A DNA stretch of 64,000 nt from assembly GCA_030533445.1 (NCBI GenBank), contig CM060081.1:1-64000 (forward strand), in the 5' to 3' direction. The stretch is from Cyprinodon diabolis (taxonomy: Eukaryota > Chordata > Actinopteri > Cyprinodontiformes > Cyprinodontidae). Both the position numbers and the translations under genes were made by a program. Position 1 is the stretch's first letter, and each line of letters starts with the position of its first letter. The notes under the pieces were generated by a model. That model searched no databases, was not told the origin of the DNA, and saw only the letters and a program-made list of their open reading frames with translations. Positions 10,065 through 21,462 of the stretch are shown piece after piece.

Positions 10065-10734
10065 TTGCATTTAAAGCTACAGTGTGTAATAATTACAGGG
10101 ATATACAGTCAGAAATGTAATATATTATACATAACTATGTTATTTATCATCATCTACGAGCTCAGCCTCTTAACCTTAATATTTGCGTTGCCTTAGAATT
10201 CGTTATTTATAGTTACATAGGAGCGGGTCTCGCAGCCATGGATGCAGACATCTTTGCGCTACGGCAGCGCAGAGCCAACAAACTAGCGATTGTGAGATCG
10301 CCCATTACGCTCGAAAGTAACTACGGCAAGTTGAGAGAGATGAACTGAGATGGTACTTAACAATAGATGGCAGTATTAAAATTATCTATGTAAACAAACC
10401 TCATCACTTGAGAAGGTAGGTGATGCGGACGTCGTGGAAGACATTTTGTCCCGTAACGCTCGCCGTACTGTTGGGGGGGAGAAGCGGTGGGGGGGAGATG
10501 TTCATGTTGCTGCGGTCTGCAGTCTGGACGTTAGATGTCGCTAAAAATTACACACTGTAGGTTTAAGATTAAAAAAAAAAAAGAAAAGCTTTTGTCTTTT
10601 AATATTCTCCATCCTGAACTCCCCAAGAGGAAAAGTTTCTGTGCATTTAGTAAAAAAGTATCTTTAAGGAACCTTTGGCTAAAAATAATCAACAGATTAA
10701 TCAATTTGCAAAATAATCATTAGAGGCATTCCTA
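9903..10734. mobile_element. Non-autonomous hAT element, 832 bp
   Basis: The left end TAGGGCTGAAACAATTAATC is a typical fish hAT terminus. The right end reads ATAATCATTAGAGGCATTCC before TA and is an imperfect inverted match. Flanks are ATTTTATC (9895-9902) and ATTTTATG (10735-10742), an 8-bp target duplication with one mismatch. No transposase is present, and a second MITE is nested inside. Confidence 0.72.
10080..10559. mobile_element. Nested MITE with CTACAGTGTGTAAT ends
   Basis: Inverted ends CTACAGTGTGTAATAATTA (near 10078) and AAAATTACACACTGTAG (ending near 10560) enclose about 480 bp with no coding capacity. The target duplication is unclear (TTTAAAG versus GTTTAAG). It sits inside the hAT element and is absent from the broken copy in the right inverted arm, which ends before this point. 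Confidence 0.6.
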
Positions 10735-10861
10735 ATTTTATGGTAACATTACAAACACATTTCTTCCATAATACAGCACTGAAGGGCCAGCTGCTTCACC
10801 ATAGGGCTCCCCTACATCATTCGCTCTGTGTTTCCCACAATCATATAATGTTTCTATTATA

Positions 10862-11555
10862 CACTCACCGGCCACTTTATTAGGTACACCTGTCCAACTG
10901 CTCGTTAACACTTAATTTCTAAGCAGCCAATCACATGGCGGCAACTCAGTGCATTTAGGCATGTAGACATGGTCAAGACAATCTCCTGCAGTTCAAACCG
11001 AGCATCAGTATGGGGAAGAGAGGTGATTTGAGTGACTTTGAACGTGGCATGATTGTTGGTGCCAGAAGGGCTGGTCTGAGTATTTCAGAAACTGCTGATC
11101 TACTGGGATTTTCACGCACAACCATCTCTAGGGTTTACAGAGAATGGTCCGAAAAAGAAAAAACATCCAGTGAGCGGCAGTTCTTTGGGCGGAAATGCCT
11201 TGTTGATGCCAGAGGTCAGAGGAGAATGGCCAGACCGGTTCGAGCTGATAGAAGGGCAACAGTGACTCAAATAACCACCCGTTACAACCAAGGTGGGCAG
11301 AAGAGCATCTCTGAACGCACAGTACGTCGAACTTTGAGGCAGATGTGCTACAGCAGCAGAAGACCACACCGGGTGCCACTCCTTTCAGCTAAGAACAGGA
11401 AACTGAGGCTACAATTTGCACTAGCTCATCGAAATTGGACAATAGAAGATTGGTAAAACGTTGCCTGGTCTGATGAGTCTCGATTTCTGCTGCAACATTC
11501 GGATGGTAGGGTCAGAATTTGGCGTCTACAACATGAAAGCATGGATCCATCCTGC
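10862..11555 (+). mobile_element. 3'-truncated Tc1-like element (CACTCACCGGCC family)
   Basis: It starts after TA with the terminus CACTCACCGGCCACTTTATT, a very common fish Tc1 family end. The element runs through the transposase start and breaks off near 11555, soon after the first catalytic aspartate, so the right end is missing. It is much older than the intact Tc1 at 7044. Confidence 0.85.
11010..11555 (+). pseudogene. Tc1-like transposase remnant, nonsense mutation and truncated
   Basis: The frame opens MGKRGDLSDFERGMIVGARR and carries a helix-turn-helix (ISETADLLGFSRTTISRVY) and a second DNA-binding region (SISERTVRRTL). It stops at a TAA at 11454-11456 after 148 codons. The same frame continues past the stop with the first catalytic motif WSDESRFLL and ends near 11555, so more than half of the catalytic domain is gone. 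It cannot encode a working transposase. This lineage is distinct from the Tc1 at 7332. Confidence 0.85.
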
Positions 11556-12340
11556 TAATATGATAATTTCATATCATTGTTGAACAGTTTTAATTCAATG
11601 TCTGTTACATCAGGGAACCAAGCATTGTCAAAGAAAAAGTACAAAAACTCACATTTCACAGGTTTCTGCAGGTTGTCAAGGTCACATTTTAAATGGTCTA
11701 TATTTAAGATAAGATCGTATAGTGAGTGAGAAATCAAAAGACATTATCAGAACAGATACAATTCCAATGGCTGTCATAGGTATGTTGCTCATTAATTTTC
11801 TCCATACATCATAGGTCTCATAGCAGTAACTTCAGATAATCAAAATGGCAGACAGCCAGCTTGTCAAAACCTTGGAGCAGCTTCTCTCTTGGCTTGGCAT
11901 TTTTAATCATATGCATTATCACTAAGTGCTTTTTGTTGTGTGACAAGGCAAAGCTAAGGCCAATTTTTAGCCTGCTGAGAGAGCAGTTACTGGAATCTAT
12001 GCTAGATCACAGTTGTGACAAGACCATTTTAGTCTGCATTTAAGTGGTACATGTCAGCAACACCAACAATCACTTCCCTGTTAAAAAATATTAAAGAAAA
12101 ACAGACAGAAAAATATATGCAATCAAGACAGTAAAATTATCCATTCATTCAGGTATAATAATGAAGAAAACAATATTTCAGTTTCATAGAGATAACCTGT
12201 TACACAAAGGTATTTATGAGATGTGATGCTGGATTGACATAGTTCAAATGTTTAGACTTATTCTTTTTAAAAGTGAGGAAAAACAAAATTCTAAGTAAAG
12301 TTGTTGCTTATTATTGATACAGCCTATTAGGTTAATGGTT
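11556..12340. other. Non-coding stretch, nothing recognised
   Basis: AT-rich unique-looking sequence with only short chance frames. No RNA gene, splice-flanked exon or clear transposon end was seen. Confidence 0.5.
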
Positions 12341-12341
12341 T

Positions 12342-12660
12342 TCAAACTCTGTCTTCCAACTGGCTACCACTCTTTCAAAGAAAACACTTTAAAATACTCC
12401 CATTAGCCTATAAAGTATTGAATGACTTAGCTCCAAAATGTATTAAAGACTTGTTAACATTGTGTCTACCACCTAAGCATTTCAAGCCTTCTAGCTCTAA
12501 TCTACTTTGCATACCTAGAACCAGAGCCAGACACGGTGAAGTGGCATTTGGGTCTGTTGATCAAGATCTAGAAAGCTGTGAAATCCAGAACGCTGTGAAA
12601 TCTCTAAATTCCCCAGTTGCTTTAAATCAAGATTAAAAACACAATTGGTTAGAGTGGCCT
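12342..12660 (+). pseudogene. L2/Rex-like LINE fragment, C-terminal end of the reverse transcriptase ORF
   Basis: The translation contains a decayed run similar to LINE ORF2 C-termini: ACCACTCTTTC region, then a lysine-rich stretch, LNDLAPKCIKDLL and NLLCIPRTRARHGEVAFG. This corresponds to the conserved region after the polymerase domain. The reading frame starts at 12418 if only an ATG is counted, but similarity begins upstream near 12342. It is old and non-functional, from a different LINE lineage than the copies at 41 and 60 kb. Confidence 0.7.
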
Positions 12661-15600
12661 ATGACTGCACTATCTAAACATCATTATTCCAGTTTTCAGT
12701 CTCTCATTCTATTTTTCCCACTTATTGTGTCTTATTTTAATCAATCATATATATATTTTTTAAATATATAATCCATTTTAGTGATTTACAGTATATGTCA
12801 CTTTAATTCTCTCTACCTATTTTCATATTTACCTTTACCTGCCTCTATGCCACTGCAATGTTATTTTCTTTTTCTCGTGTATAGTAATTTGAATTGTCTT
12901 GCCAGTCAGATATGCTATTTCAACACATTTGCCTTACCTTGCCTTGTAAAACAACCTGTTCACCCTCCAACACCACCAGTCCACACAAGCCAACACATCG
13001 GATCCTGCATTCCTCTCTCTGTTGCCAACACCTGATCACATTCATATATTCATTGAAGATCTCCATTCATGAAATTAGAATTTTAACAATACACTTGTCA
13101 AACATTTATCCTGGTCTCCTGGAATATGTCTCTGATGTGGGTCAGTGGAAGTAGAAAAATATATGACAACGTCTCTTGTAATCAGGAGCTAAGAACTTGA
13201 TTGAGATTAACACATTTGAATATATATGTATACATTTTTATAAATGCAACCTTTGCAGTTTTGATTCTTAATTTTAATAGAGTATTATACTATTTTCATT
13301 TTTTATTTATGTGTGTGTTGATGTTACACTGTTAGCCAAAACACAAAAAATTATTAGAAAAATATGAGTTACAAAACAGGTTAGAAAATACTGGGATATA
13401 ACAACATTACTAAGACTTTTTTTATTAACCAAACACCCCAACAATTTTTAATGTAACAGAGAAAATAAATGTTTTTATGAACACTACTTTGCATTCTGTG
13501 CACAACTTTGTGCAGTTGCTACTAATGTCTTGCATATCTGAGACCAGTCTATCTGCTATGTGTAGATTCATCCGATGCCATTGAGTAATGATGTTTCACA
13601 ATGGCTGTAGCCACAGACACCTGCTCCCCTTGGATGGGTTGTTCTGGAAAAAACTTTGTTGTGCTTTGTAGAATGACAATTGTGATTCCTTGTTTTGTGC
13701 TCAGTGGAATAAGTCATGTGCAGCAATGAGCCTAAAATGTCATGCTGGATTATTTAAGTCCAGTTGTGTCTTTATTGATTGATCCTAATGCCCTTGAGGA
13801 AAGCAGGCTGTTGGTGGTGTGATGGGCACAGTGAGTCATTAACACAGTGACAGAATGTCAATGAGCCATAAATGTTTACATAGAAAAAAAAAAAAACTCT
13901 GGTAGTGCTTACAATTGTGCTTACAATTGTTTCAAATCAAATAAATAATATTTATCTACTTCAACAATCACTACATGTTTTATTATATTGCATGCTAGAG
14001 TGGGTTGTTGAGGAATCCTACCATTCTTAATTTTTCTGTGCATCTTTCTAATAATTTTTACAACTGCACATTTAGATATTTCATTGTATAAGTAACAGTA
14101 AACCACATACAATTACCAGTAATTCAACCACTGAACAAGTGGTGACGAATAAGGTGGCGTTGTTTGTATTTCAGAGCAGAATTGAATATTTCAAAGCTGA
14201 AGTTGGGCTATGGTAATATCAGTTCCTAATGATAATTGGAAAATTTGGTATGCATTAGGTGGTGCTGGACAAATGTAAACAGCCACTGAAGTCACCAATC
14301 CAAGCTATGCTGTGGGATGTTTTATGCTGAAAGATCTTTCTTTGTAGTTGTTGGAGAATTTATAAGTTTATTGACTTTGCAAACAAATGTCAGGTCATCT
14401 TTCTCAAAAAAATTCATTATTCTGGTTTGGCTATGATGTATTAATGATGAGGACAGCTATCAGCCCCTGCTGCTACCCCATCTGGCCTCTCAATGTAACT
14501 CTTGACCACAGCTGCTATGGATACTGGTACCCAATCACCTCTGCCCAGGGTTTTCATAACATCCATGGCAACCAATTTGTCAGTTGGCCAACCAGCCCAC
14601 AATTGGAGTCCAATGAGCCACTCCACATATGCTGGCTTAATTGTTTTTGGTCACTTTTGTCTTAGAAATCTACAGCAATGCTTATGCTTTGTTTTTGTTG
14701 TTTCTTTTTGTTTCTGTTTTTATAATTTTACGCTGTTTGTTTTACCCAGTGACATTAAAAGAAACATCAAAAGAAACATGACCAACTGTGTCGTTATTCC
14801 ACTTGAGTGGAGTCAATTGTTCATCCACTAGACTTTTCTCTATTAAACCAGATTGTTGTGCGAACATCATAGCTTCATGAGGAGAGACCATCTGCTCACC
14901 TAGATCTTAAAAGAGGGTGTTACATTGACAGGAAACCTTCTCCTTTGGGGAAATACAATGACAGAATCCTAATAATTCAAAGGATCATGGGGGAGTGACT
15001 TCTTTTGTACATTACGTTTTCATAAAAAGAAGTCTATAAAGCAAAGTCTTAATGTTATCAATCACTGTTATATTAAGAGTGTAAACAAATTCTATTACTG
15101 AATGTAATTTTTCCTTGGTATAACAAGCATAAATTTAATTCCCACTTTGACAGATTTTTTTGGTCTATGGTTTGGCTTTTACCTCCTTGTTTAAGTAGGT
15201 TAGAGAGTTCAACAGCAGATAGCACTCGTGTTGACTTGGTTATCAAACTGTTGCTTGTTTTATACACATATTTGCAACACCAACATTAGGAAAATAGTTG
15301 TCAAGAGCTTAGAAAAAGTATCAATGTTATTCAAAAAGTCACAGGAGGCACATATCATTAGTCAGAAGCGTATCTTTACACGTTATTCTGATCCTTGCAC
15401 GATTAAAGCAATAAAGACAGCCTTTGACTATGAGCAAATCAACACTCACTGGCCTTCCAAAAACCTTACTTATAGGGCTCCCCTATTTCATTTACCTTTT
15501 TCTAAATTTTAGGGGGTATATTGTGGTAGATGAGGATGTCATAAAAAAGCGAATGTGTTCCTAGTTCTGAAACGTGTTCTGTACCAATGACCGCAAACAC

Positions 15601-16344
15601 ACATCCCCAGTCAGTAAATTGTTAAATCCTATTTTTGGCCTTCAGCAAGAACACCTACATCAGCAGTTCGTCATAAGAAACCATCTGGCAAGATCTTTCA
15701 GGACTGACGGGCCGATACAAATACTGATGACTTTGGTACTGTAAAGACAGCAAACCATATGTTCGCAAATGCCAGGGTATTTGCCATGTCTATTAAATAC
15801 CCTGGCATCACTTCAAGACAATATTTGGGGAAGCAGGACTGAAAAGCAGGAATTTGAGCAATAGAAAAAGTGAAAACATTGCCATATTTTTTTTACTGAA
15901 TGAAACAATCCTAACAAAAGACAGACAAAAGAGTTGAAGGAAGACTAAAAGGCTAGAGCTTTTGTAAGAAAAGCCCAAATGACACTACTACTGAAAGCTT
16001 TGCAATGAATCTTTAAAAAAGACTCACAAGCACATTCTTATATTCCTTTGCAGATGTTAAATGTGTACAAACCTGAGGTAAAGCACACCAATTGTAAAAC
16101 TAGAAGAAAAGACATATGTGTAACCTACCAAGCAATTGTCTCTCAGGGACGATAAGATTCGGCCACACTCAAATTAGACTTTTTGTTTGCTTAAAAAAAA
16201 AAGAACCATCCCATATCAATATTAATCTGCAAACCTTTATATAACAGCAAGAAAACATCACTTTGCATTGCTAAAGACCAGAGCTTTTTGCTTTATGCAG
16301 ATCCAGATTAAACTTTAGCACAGTGGCTTTCCATCATCTAAATA
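12661..16344. other. Non-coding interior of the inverted duplication
   Basis: This stretch holds AT-rich sequence, a TATATATA-rich tract near 12745-12770, an A run at 13885-13898 and short chance frames (for example 14387-14665) with no recognisable domain. I found no convincing gene or complete mobile element. Confidence 0.5.
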
Positions 16345-16860
16345 AGGCCCGTTTACATAATTTTTACAATCTTTTTATAATTCCTCCTCTAAGTGGGTGG
16401 CTCTGTCGGCTAAAGGCACATTTTAGTGGCCCTATACTCCAGTTAATGATTAATCAATTACTAAATTAGTTGATGATTATCTAATAGATCAAAATGATTA
16501 ATTGTTTCAGCCCTAGATAAAATACATGAAATGGGCAAGACAAAGTAACTACAGCCTAGAAGTACAACTTGTATAGTGAAGTTAATATTTCAAATGCTCA
16601 GTGTCAGTTCTTCTTATAGTTTCAGTGCACATGTAAATAGATTTATTTGCCGTCCCTTGAATGTATTATTTTTGCATGATACAGAGAGAGCATATTAGAT
16701 AAAAAAAAAGAGTGTGTTTTACCTCTGTTTACCTCTGCACAATTCCTCAGAATTTTCTTCAAAAGAAAACGCATGATAAATCCACATATAGCACACATAT
16801 TTAGACTATATTTGGTTAAATAGACACTGTCTTAGTTGCTGGTAACTTTAAATGCAAACC

Positions 16861-16891
<31 letters not shown>

Positions 16892-17021
16892 GTCCTAATT
16901 CTATTACGATTCCAGTGATGCTTTAAACATTGATAAACAGCATCTAGTGTGTGTAGTGCTTATAAGATTTGTGTTAATGTAGCAAGAAACGCTGCTGTTC
17001 TCTTTTAAAAAAATCTGCCCT
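16345..17021. repeat. Right arm of the large inverted duplication
   Basis: Reverse-complement counterpart of 9449-10064, about 6.3 kb away. It includes only the first ~170 bp of the hAT element whose full copy lies in the left region, together with that element's outer flank (GATAAAAT, the complement of ATTTTATC). The arm breaks off inside the hAT sequence, so the hAT was present before the duplication or rearrangement. Confidence 0.8.
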
Positions 17022-18265
17022 GATGCTCACATTAAGGAGAAAAAAGAGCTTACATAGTTTTGCGAAGGAACAATGACATCAGACCAATGAAACTGAAGAC
17101 CAATAGTGTCCCTACCAAAGTTGAAATCAAACCTACGCCCTTGGTTCGTCCCCTGGGCCTCCTTTCCCTTGCTACCTGCCTGGGACACCTACCAAGGGAG
17201 GGATCCAGGAATCAAGTCATTCTCTCTTTGAAAAAAATATATACGTTGTCAAGGAATGATTCACATAATTTTCCATTCTCAACTCAACTCAAGCCTACAT
17301 TACACAAATGTATATAGAAAATGCAGTTAAGAGAGACACCATAACCAACCTGGACTGGAGAGTGTTTATTTTACTATACTTTTGCTTGTTACTCGAGAGT
17401 AGCCAACTTTTTATCATTCCTATCTTTGATCTGTCAATCACACAATTCAACCAATCCAAACAAAAAGTAAAAGCAACATGCTAGCCAACTATGTAGAGGG
17501 GACGGGTCATAACTGGTGGGAATAAGGGGCTGTTGTCAAAAGTTCTTATGGAATTAAATAAATGTTGGCAGGAAGCAGCATGATTATTTTCTGTCAGAAG
17601 CTAAGATCTGAAACCTGGGTTAGTTGCAGGATGAATTTTAACACCCTGATCTGATTCTTTTCCTCAGTAGCTGAATCAAGAGGTTTTATTGTCATTATGT
17701 TGCCATAATGACAGTTTTCTGAGAGACATCAGCTCTAAATACTCATATAATACATAGACACAATTTAATAACACTTATACAAAAAAATACTATCATCCTT
17801 AAAATATGCTAAAAATGTAATACAAGAACAGATGTTCATAGATTTCAGGTAGTATTTACAAAAGTGCAGCTTGTGCTGAAATGGGCTAGAGTTGTAGTGG
17901 ATTTTAATGTGGGATGTTTAGTTACTGCCAGCAGGGAGATGATCTCCTTTGCAGCTTTGGAAAATAAACTTTTCTTGAGTTTATTTATTTCTGGTCAGAG
18001 GTAGTAGATTATCCATAAATTGCACTTAAGTAAGAGTAGAACTACTTCATTATATTTTCACTTAAGTAAAAGTAAAACTGACCCTTTAAAGAAAATACTC
18101 AAGTAGCACCGAACAAATATTTGGTAAGAAGACCTCTTAAGTACTGAGTAACTGATCTACTTACCACTATTGACCATAACCGATTTGATATTTTACAAAT
18201 TGATGTAACATTGAACAAAACATAAATGGTATAAAAATTCTGGTTGCACCTACATCTGTTCATAT
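17022..18265. other. Non-coding, with degraded repeat pieces
   Basis: 17094-17142 (from GAAGACCAATAGTGTCCC) recurs at 52693-52740. 17150-17215 resembles a LINE 3' region common in fish (CCTGGGACACC...GGGAGG). 17992-18177 has imperfect inverted ends GGTCAGAGGTAG and CTACTTACCACTATTGACC and may be a MITE. No gene was seen. Confidence 0.45.
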
Positions 18266-18960
18266 TGTCATGATTGGTTCTGAGAGGCCCAATATGCAGA
18301 ACACCACGGGAAAAAGGGAAAAGTTTGAAATGAGTTTATTAACAAAGCTCATGGAAATGAGTCAGGAACTGGTTCACATCTGGAGGACAGGTTCACAGGA
18401 GACTGTAGGGATGACAGTTCAGTTAGCCACGTAGCTGATGAATGTGGAATTGTTATCTTCAGAGATCTACCTTGAAGAGTCCGGGTTTGGCTTTGAGAGA
18501 GGCACTGTTGGGTCCAGAGACTGTTTGATTCAGCAGAGTTCAATGTCAGCTTCAGCGTCTTGCATCTAGCGTTTGGACAGACCTTGGTTTTTCAGCTCTT
18601 AGTCCAGAGCAGCATGGGAATCCAGAGGAAGGTCTTCAGGTTTGGCTCAGAGGGCTGGCTCAGCAGGTTAAGCTCATCCAGAGCTTACAAGGCAAAACAG
18701 GTTTCCTGTAAGCAGAGACAAAAGGGAATTAGAATCCAACTAGGAGATTTAAAGCAACAAAGATTTCACAGAGGAAGTGAGGCTCAGGTGCTAACCAAAC
18801 TGGATAAACACTGCGGCGTTGATGCGAGGTCTGAGGGCTGCTTATATAGTGGAGGATCCTCCTGATGATGAGATTGGCTTCAGGTGTGTCGAAGGCTCAG
18901 CTCAGGAGGATCCACAGCGAACTCTGCTGGAGACAGGTGGAACTTCTCCAGATCCCAACA
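18266..18960 (-). repeat. 3' LTR of the Ty3/Gypsy element, 695 bp
   Basis: Read on the minus strand it starts TGTTGGGATC at 18960 and ends ATCATGACA at 18266, the TG...CA pattern of LTRs. An AATAAA-type signal lies near the end (plus-strand TTTATT at about 18337). The boundary is supported by the polypurine tract immediately upstream. Short open frames inside it are chance. Confidence 0.8.
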
Positions 18961-18973
18961 GTACCCCCCCCTC
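18961..18973 (-). other. Polypurine tract of the Ty3/Gypsy element
   Basis: The minus strand reads GAGGGGGGGGTAC directly before the LTR start TGTTGGG. A purine-rich tract at this place primes plus-strand DNA synthesis in LTR retrotransposons. Confidence 0.75.
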
Positions 18974-20962
18974 AACGACCGCCTCTTGGCGGTCCAGAAG
19001 ACGTCGATGGGAGGGATCGCTCGTACTCCTCGATGAGGGATGGGTCGAGGATGTAGGAACCAGGAACCCACTGGCGATCCTCCGGACCGTAGCCCTCCCA
19101 ATCGACGAGGTACTGCCAGCCACGACCTCGCCAATGGCAGTCCATGATCCGGCGGACGGTGAAGGCCGGGTGTCCATCGACTTCCAGGGCGGGTGGAGGG
19201 GAGTCGGACGGAGGGCACAAAGGGCTGGAGATCACAGGCTTGACTTGAGAGACGTGGAACGTGGGATGAATGCGAAGAGTCGGAGAAAGTTTTAGTCGTA
19301 TGGCTGATGGGTTTATGACCTGGGAAATCCTGTAGGGGCCAATGTATCTTGGAGAGAGTTTACGGGACATCCCCTTGAGGGGAATGTCCCGAGTGGAGAG
19401 CCATAACTCCTGACCGACGGAGTAATCTGGGGCAGGACGTCTCTTTGAGTCGGCGAAACGTTTGGTGGTTTCCAAGGAACGGTTGAGGGTGGCTATGGTG
19501 TCTCTCCAGATACGACAGCAGCGGATGTGGTGGTTGACTGATTGGACCAAAATCTCTCTCTCGTCTGCGGGGAAAAGTGGAGGTTGGTAACCAAGACTGA
19601 CCTGAAATGGGGACTGGCCGGTGGAAGCTGACTTGAGAGAGTTGTGGGCAGATTCAATCCATGGGAGATGTTGGCTCCAGTCGGTGGGAGTACTGGAGGT
19701 CAGACAACGAAGGGAGGATTCGAGCTGCTGATTCATTCTTTCCGTTTGGCCATTGGACTGTGGGTGATAACCTGAGGTGAGAGATGATTTACAGTTAAGT
19801 GCTGAGCAAAAGGCCTTCCAAACCTGAGAGATGAATTGTGGTCCACGGTCAGAAAGAATCTCCTGAGGGATGCCATGTAGACGGAAGACGTGTTTAATAA
19901 GGAGCTGGGCGGTTTGAAAAGCCGTGGGAAGCTTCTTGAGGGGTACAAGGTGGCAGGACTTGGAAAATCAGTCAACAATGGTGAGGATTGTGGACATACC
20001 TCGAGAGATGGGAAGACCAGTAACGAAGTCAATTGCGATGTGAGACCAGGGGCGAGAAGGAACAGGAAGAGGATGCAACAGGCCAGAAGGAGGTTGATGT
20101 GTGGTCTTGTTTCTGGCGCAGGTAGGACAGGCCAGAACATATTCTTTAACATCCCTGTGCAGGGTAGGCCACCAGAAACGTCTCGAGATAAGGTTGATGG
20201 TTCTACTCACCCCTGGATGAGCGGAAAATTTGGCAGTGTGCATCCACTGAATTCGGCGTGATCTGACCGAAGAGGGAACATAAGATTTGTTTGGGGGACC
20301 GTTACCTGGGTCAGGTTCAGAAGCCAGGGCAGAGTTTATGAGGTCGGTGATCTCCCAGGTAACCACCCCAACAGTGCAGGAAGCGGGTAGAACAGGTTCA
20401 GGCGTCTCGGATTGATCAGTGGAATAAAGACGAGAGAGAGAATTGGGTTTGATGTTCTTGGATCCGGGTCTGTAAGAGATAATGAGATTGAAACGAGAAA
20501 AGAATAATGACCACCTTGATTGCCGAGGATTGGCCTGTTTGGCGGATTGGATGTAGGCAAGGTTCTTGTGATCTGTCCAAACAAGAACCGGGTGTTCTGC
20601 CCCCTCAAGCCAGTGTCTGCACTCCTCTAATGCCAATTTGATGGCCAATAGTTCGCGGTCACCAACATCGTAGTTTTGCTCAGCAGGGGAAAGTCTACGG
20701 GAGAAAAAAGCACATGGGGGAACTCTTTGATCTGTATCGAGTCTTTGAGATAAGACAGCACCAACTCCTGAGTCGGAAGCGTCGACTTCAAGGATGAATT
20801 GTTTTGATGAATCAGGCTGGATTAACACTGGAGCTCTGGAAAACAACATCTTAAGTTTGTCAAATGCAGTTTGTGCCTCGGGGGTCCACTGGAAGGTTCT
20901 TTTGACTGAAGTTAGGGAAGTTAGAGGTAGAGCTGTCTGACTATAATTCCTGATGAATCGTC
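18972..20962 (-). pseudogene. Ty3/Gypsy pol fragment: RT end, RNase H, integrase, chromodomain; one nonsense codon
   Basis: A single frame runs from the gap edge to the stop at 18972, broken only by TGA at 19968-19970. Order: RT C-terminal part ([17 protein letters not shown], about 20865-20910); RNase H with [13 protein letters not shown] and [10 protein letters not shown]; the integrase zinc-binding region (HPGVSR..., CPTCARNK); integrase core with the first aspartate in IDFVTGLP, the second in LSDRGPQF and the glutamate in [10 protein letters not shown]; then a C-terminal chromodomain ([20 protein letters not shown] to EEYERSL). The TGA sits just after the TIVD motif of the core, where relatives usually carry arginine, so CpG decay of CGA is the likely cause. 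Otherwise the frame is remarkably preserved. Confidence 0.9.
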
Positions 20963-21462
20963 NNNNNNNNNNNNNNNNNNNNNNNNNNNNNNNNNNNNNN
21001 NNNNNNNNNNNNNNNNNNNNNNNNNNNNNNNNNNNNNNNNNNNNNNNNNNNNNNNNNNNNNNNNNNNNNNNNNNNNNNNNNNNNNNNNNNNNNNNNNNNN
21101 NNNNNNNNNNNNNNNNNNNNNNNNNNNNNNNNNNNNNNNNNNNNNNNNNNNNNNNNNNNNNNNNNNNNNNNNNNNNNNNNNNNNNNNNNNNNNNNNNNNN
21201 NNNNNNNNNNNNNNNNNNNNNNNNNNNNNNNNNNNNNNNNNNNNNNNNNNNNNNNNNNNNNNNNNNNNNNNNNNNNNNNNNNNNNNNNNNNNNNNNNNNN
21301 NNNNNNNNNNNNNNNNNNNNNNNNNNNNNNNNNNNNNNNNNNNNNNNNNNNNNNNNNNNNNNNNNNNNNNNNNNNNNNNNNNNNNNNNNNNNNNNNNNNN
21401 NNNNNNNNNNNNNNNNNNNNNNNNNNNNNNNNNNNNNNNNNNNNNNNNNNNNNNNNNNNNNN
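20963..21462. other. Assembly gap, 500 N
   Basis: Exactly 500 N, the same as the second gap, so the length is probably arbitrary. The 5' part of the Ty3/Gypsy element needs several kilobases and would not fit at this size. Confidence 0.95.

Larger units (their letters stand above)
18266..20962 (-). mobile_element. Ty3/Gypsy chromovirus-type LTR retrotransposon, 3' half
   Basis: On the minus strand the order is end of reverse transcriptase, RNase H, integrase with chromodomain, polypurine tract, 3' LTR. The element enters the 500-N gap at 20963. No 5' LTR, gag, protease or main polymerase domain is visible, and the sequence beyond the gap at 21463 looks unrelated. The chromodomain and domain order match vertebrate chromoviruses such as the sushi-ichi group. 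The flank left of the LTR is CATAT (18261-18265); its partner duplication cannot be seen. Confidence 0.9.

Noticed and set aside
18560..19295. Plus-strand frames in the Ty3/Gypsy LTR and integrase region
   Set aside because: Antisense to the integrase/chromodomain frame and LTR; no recognisable domains.
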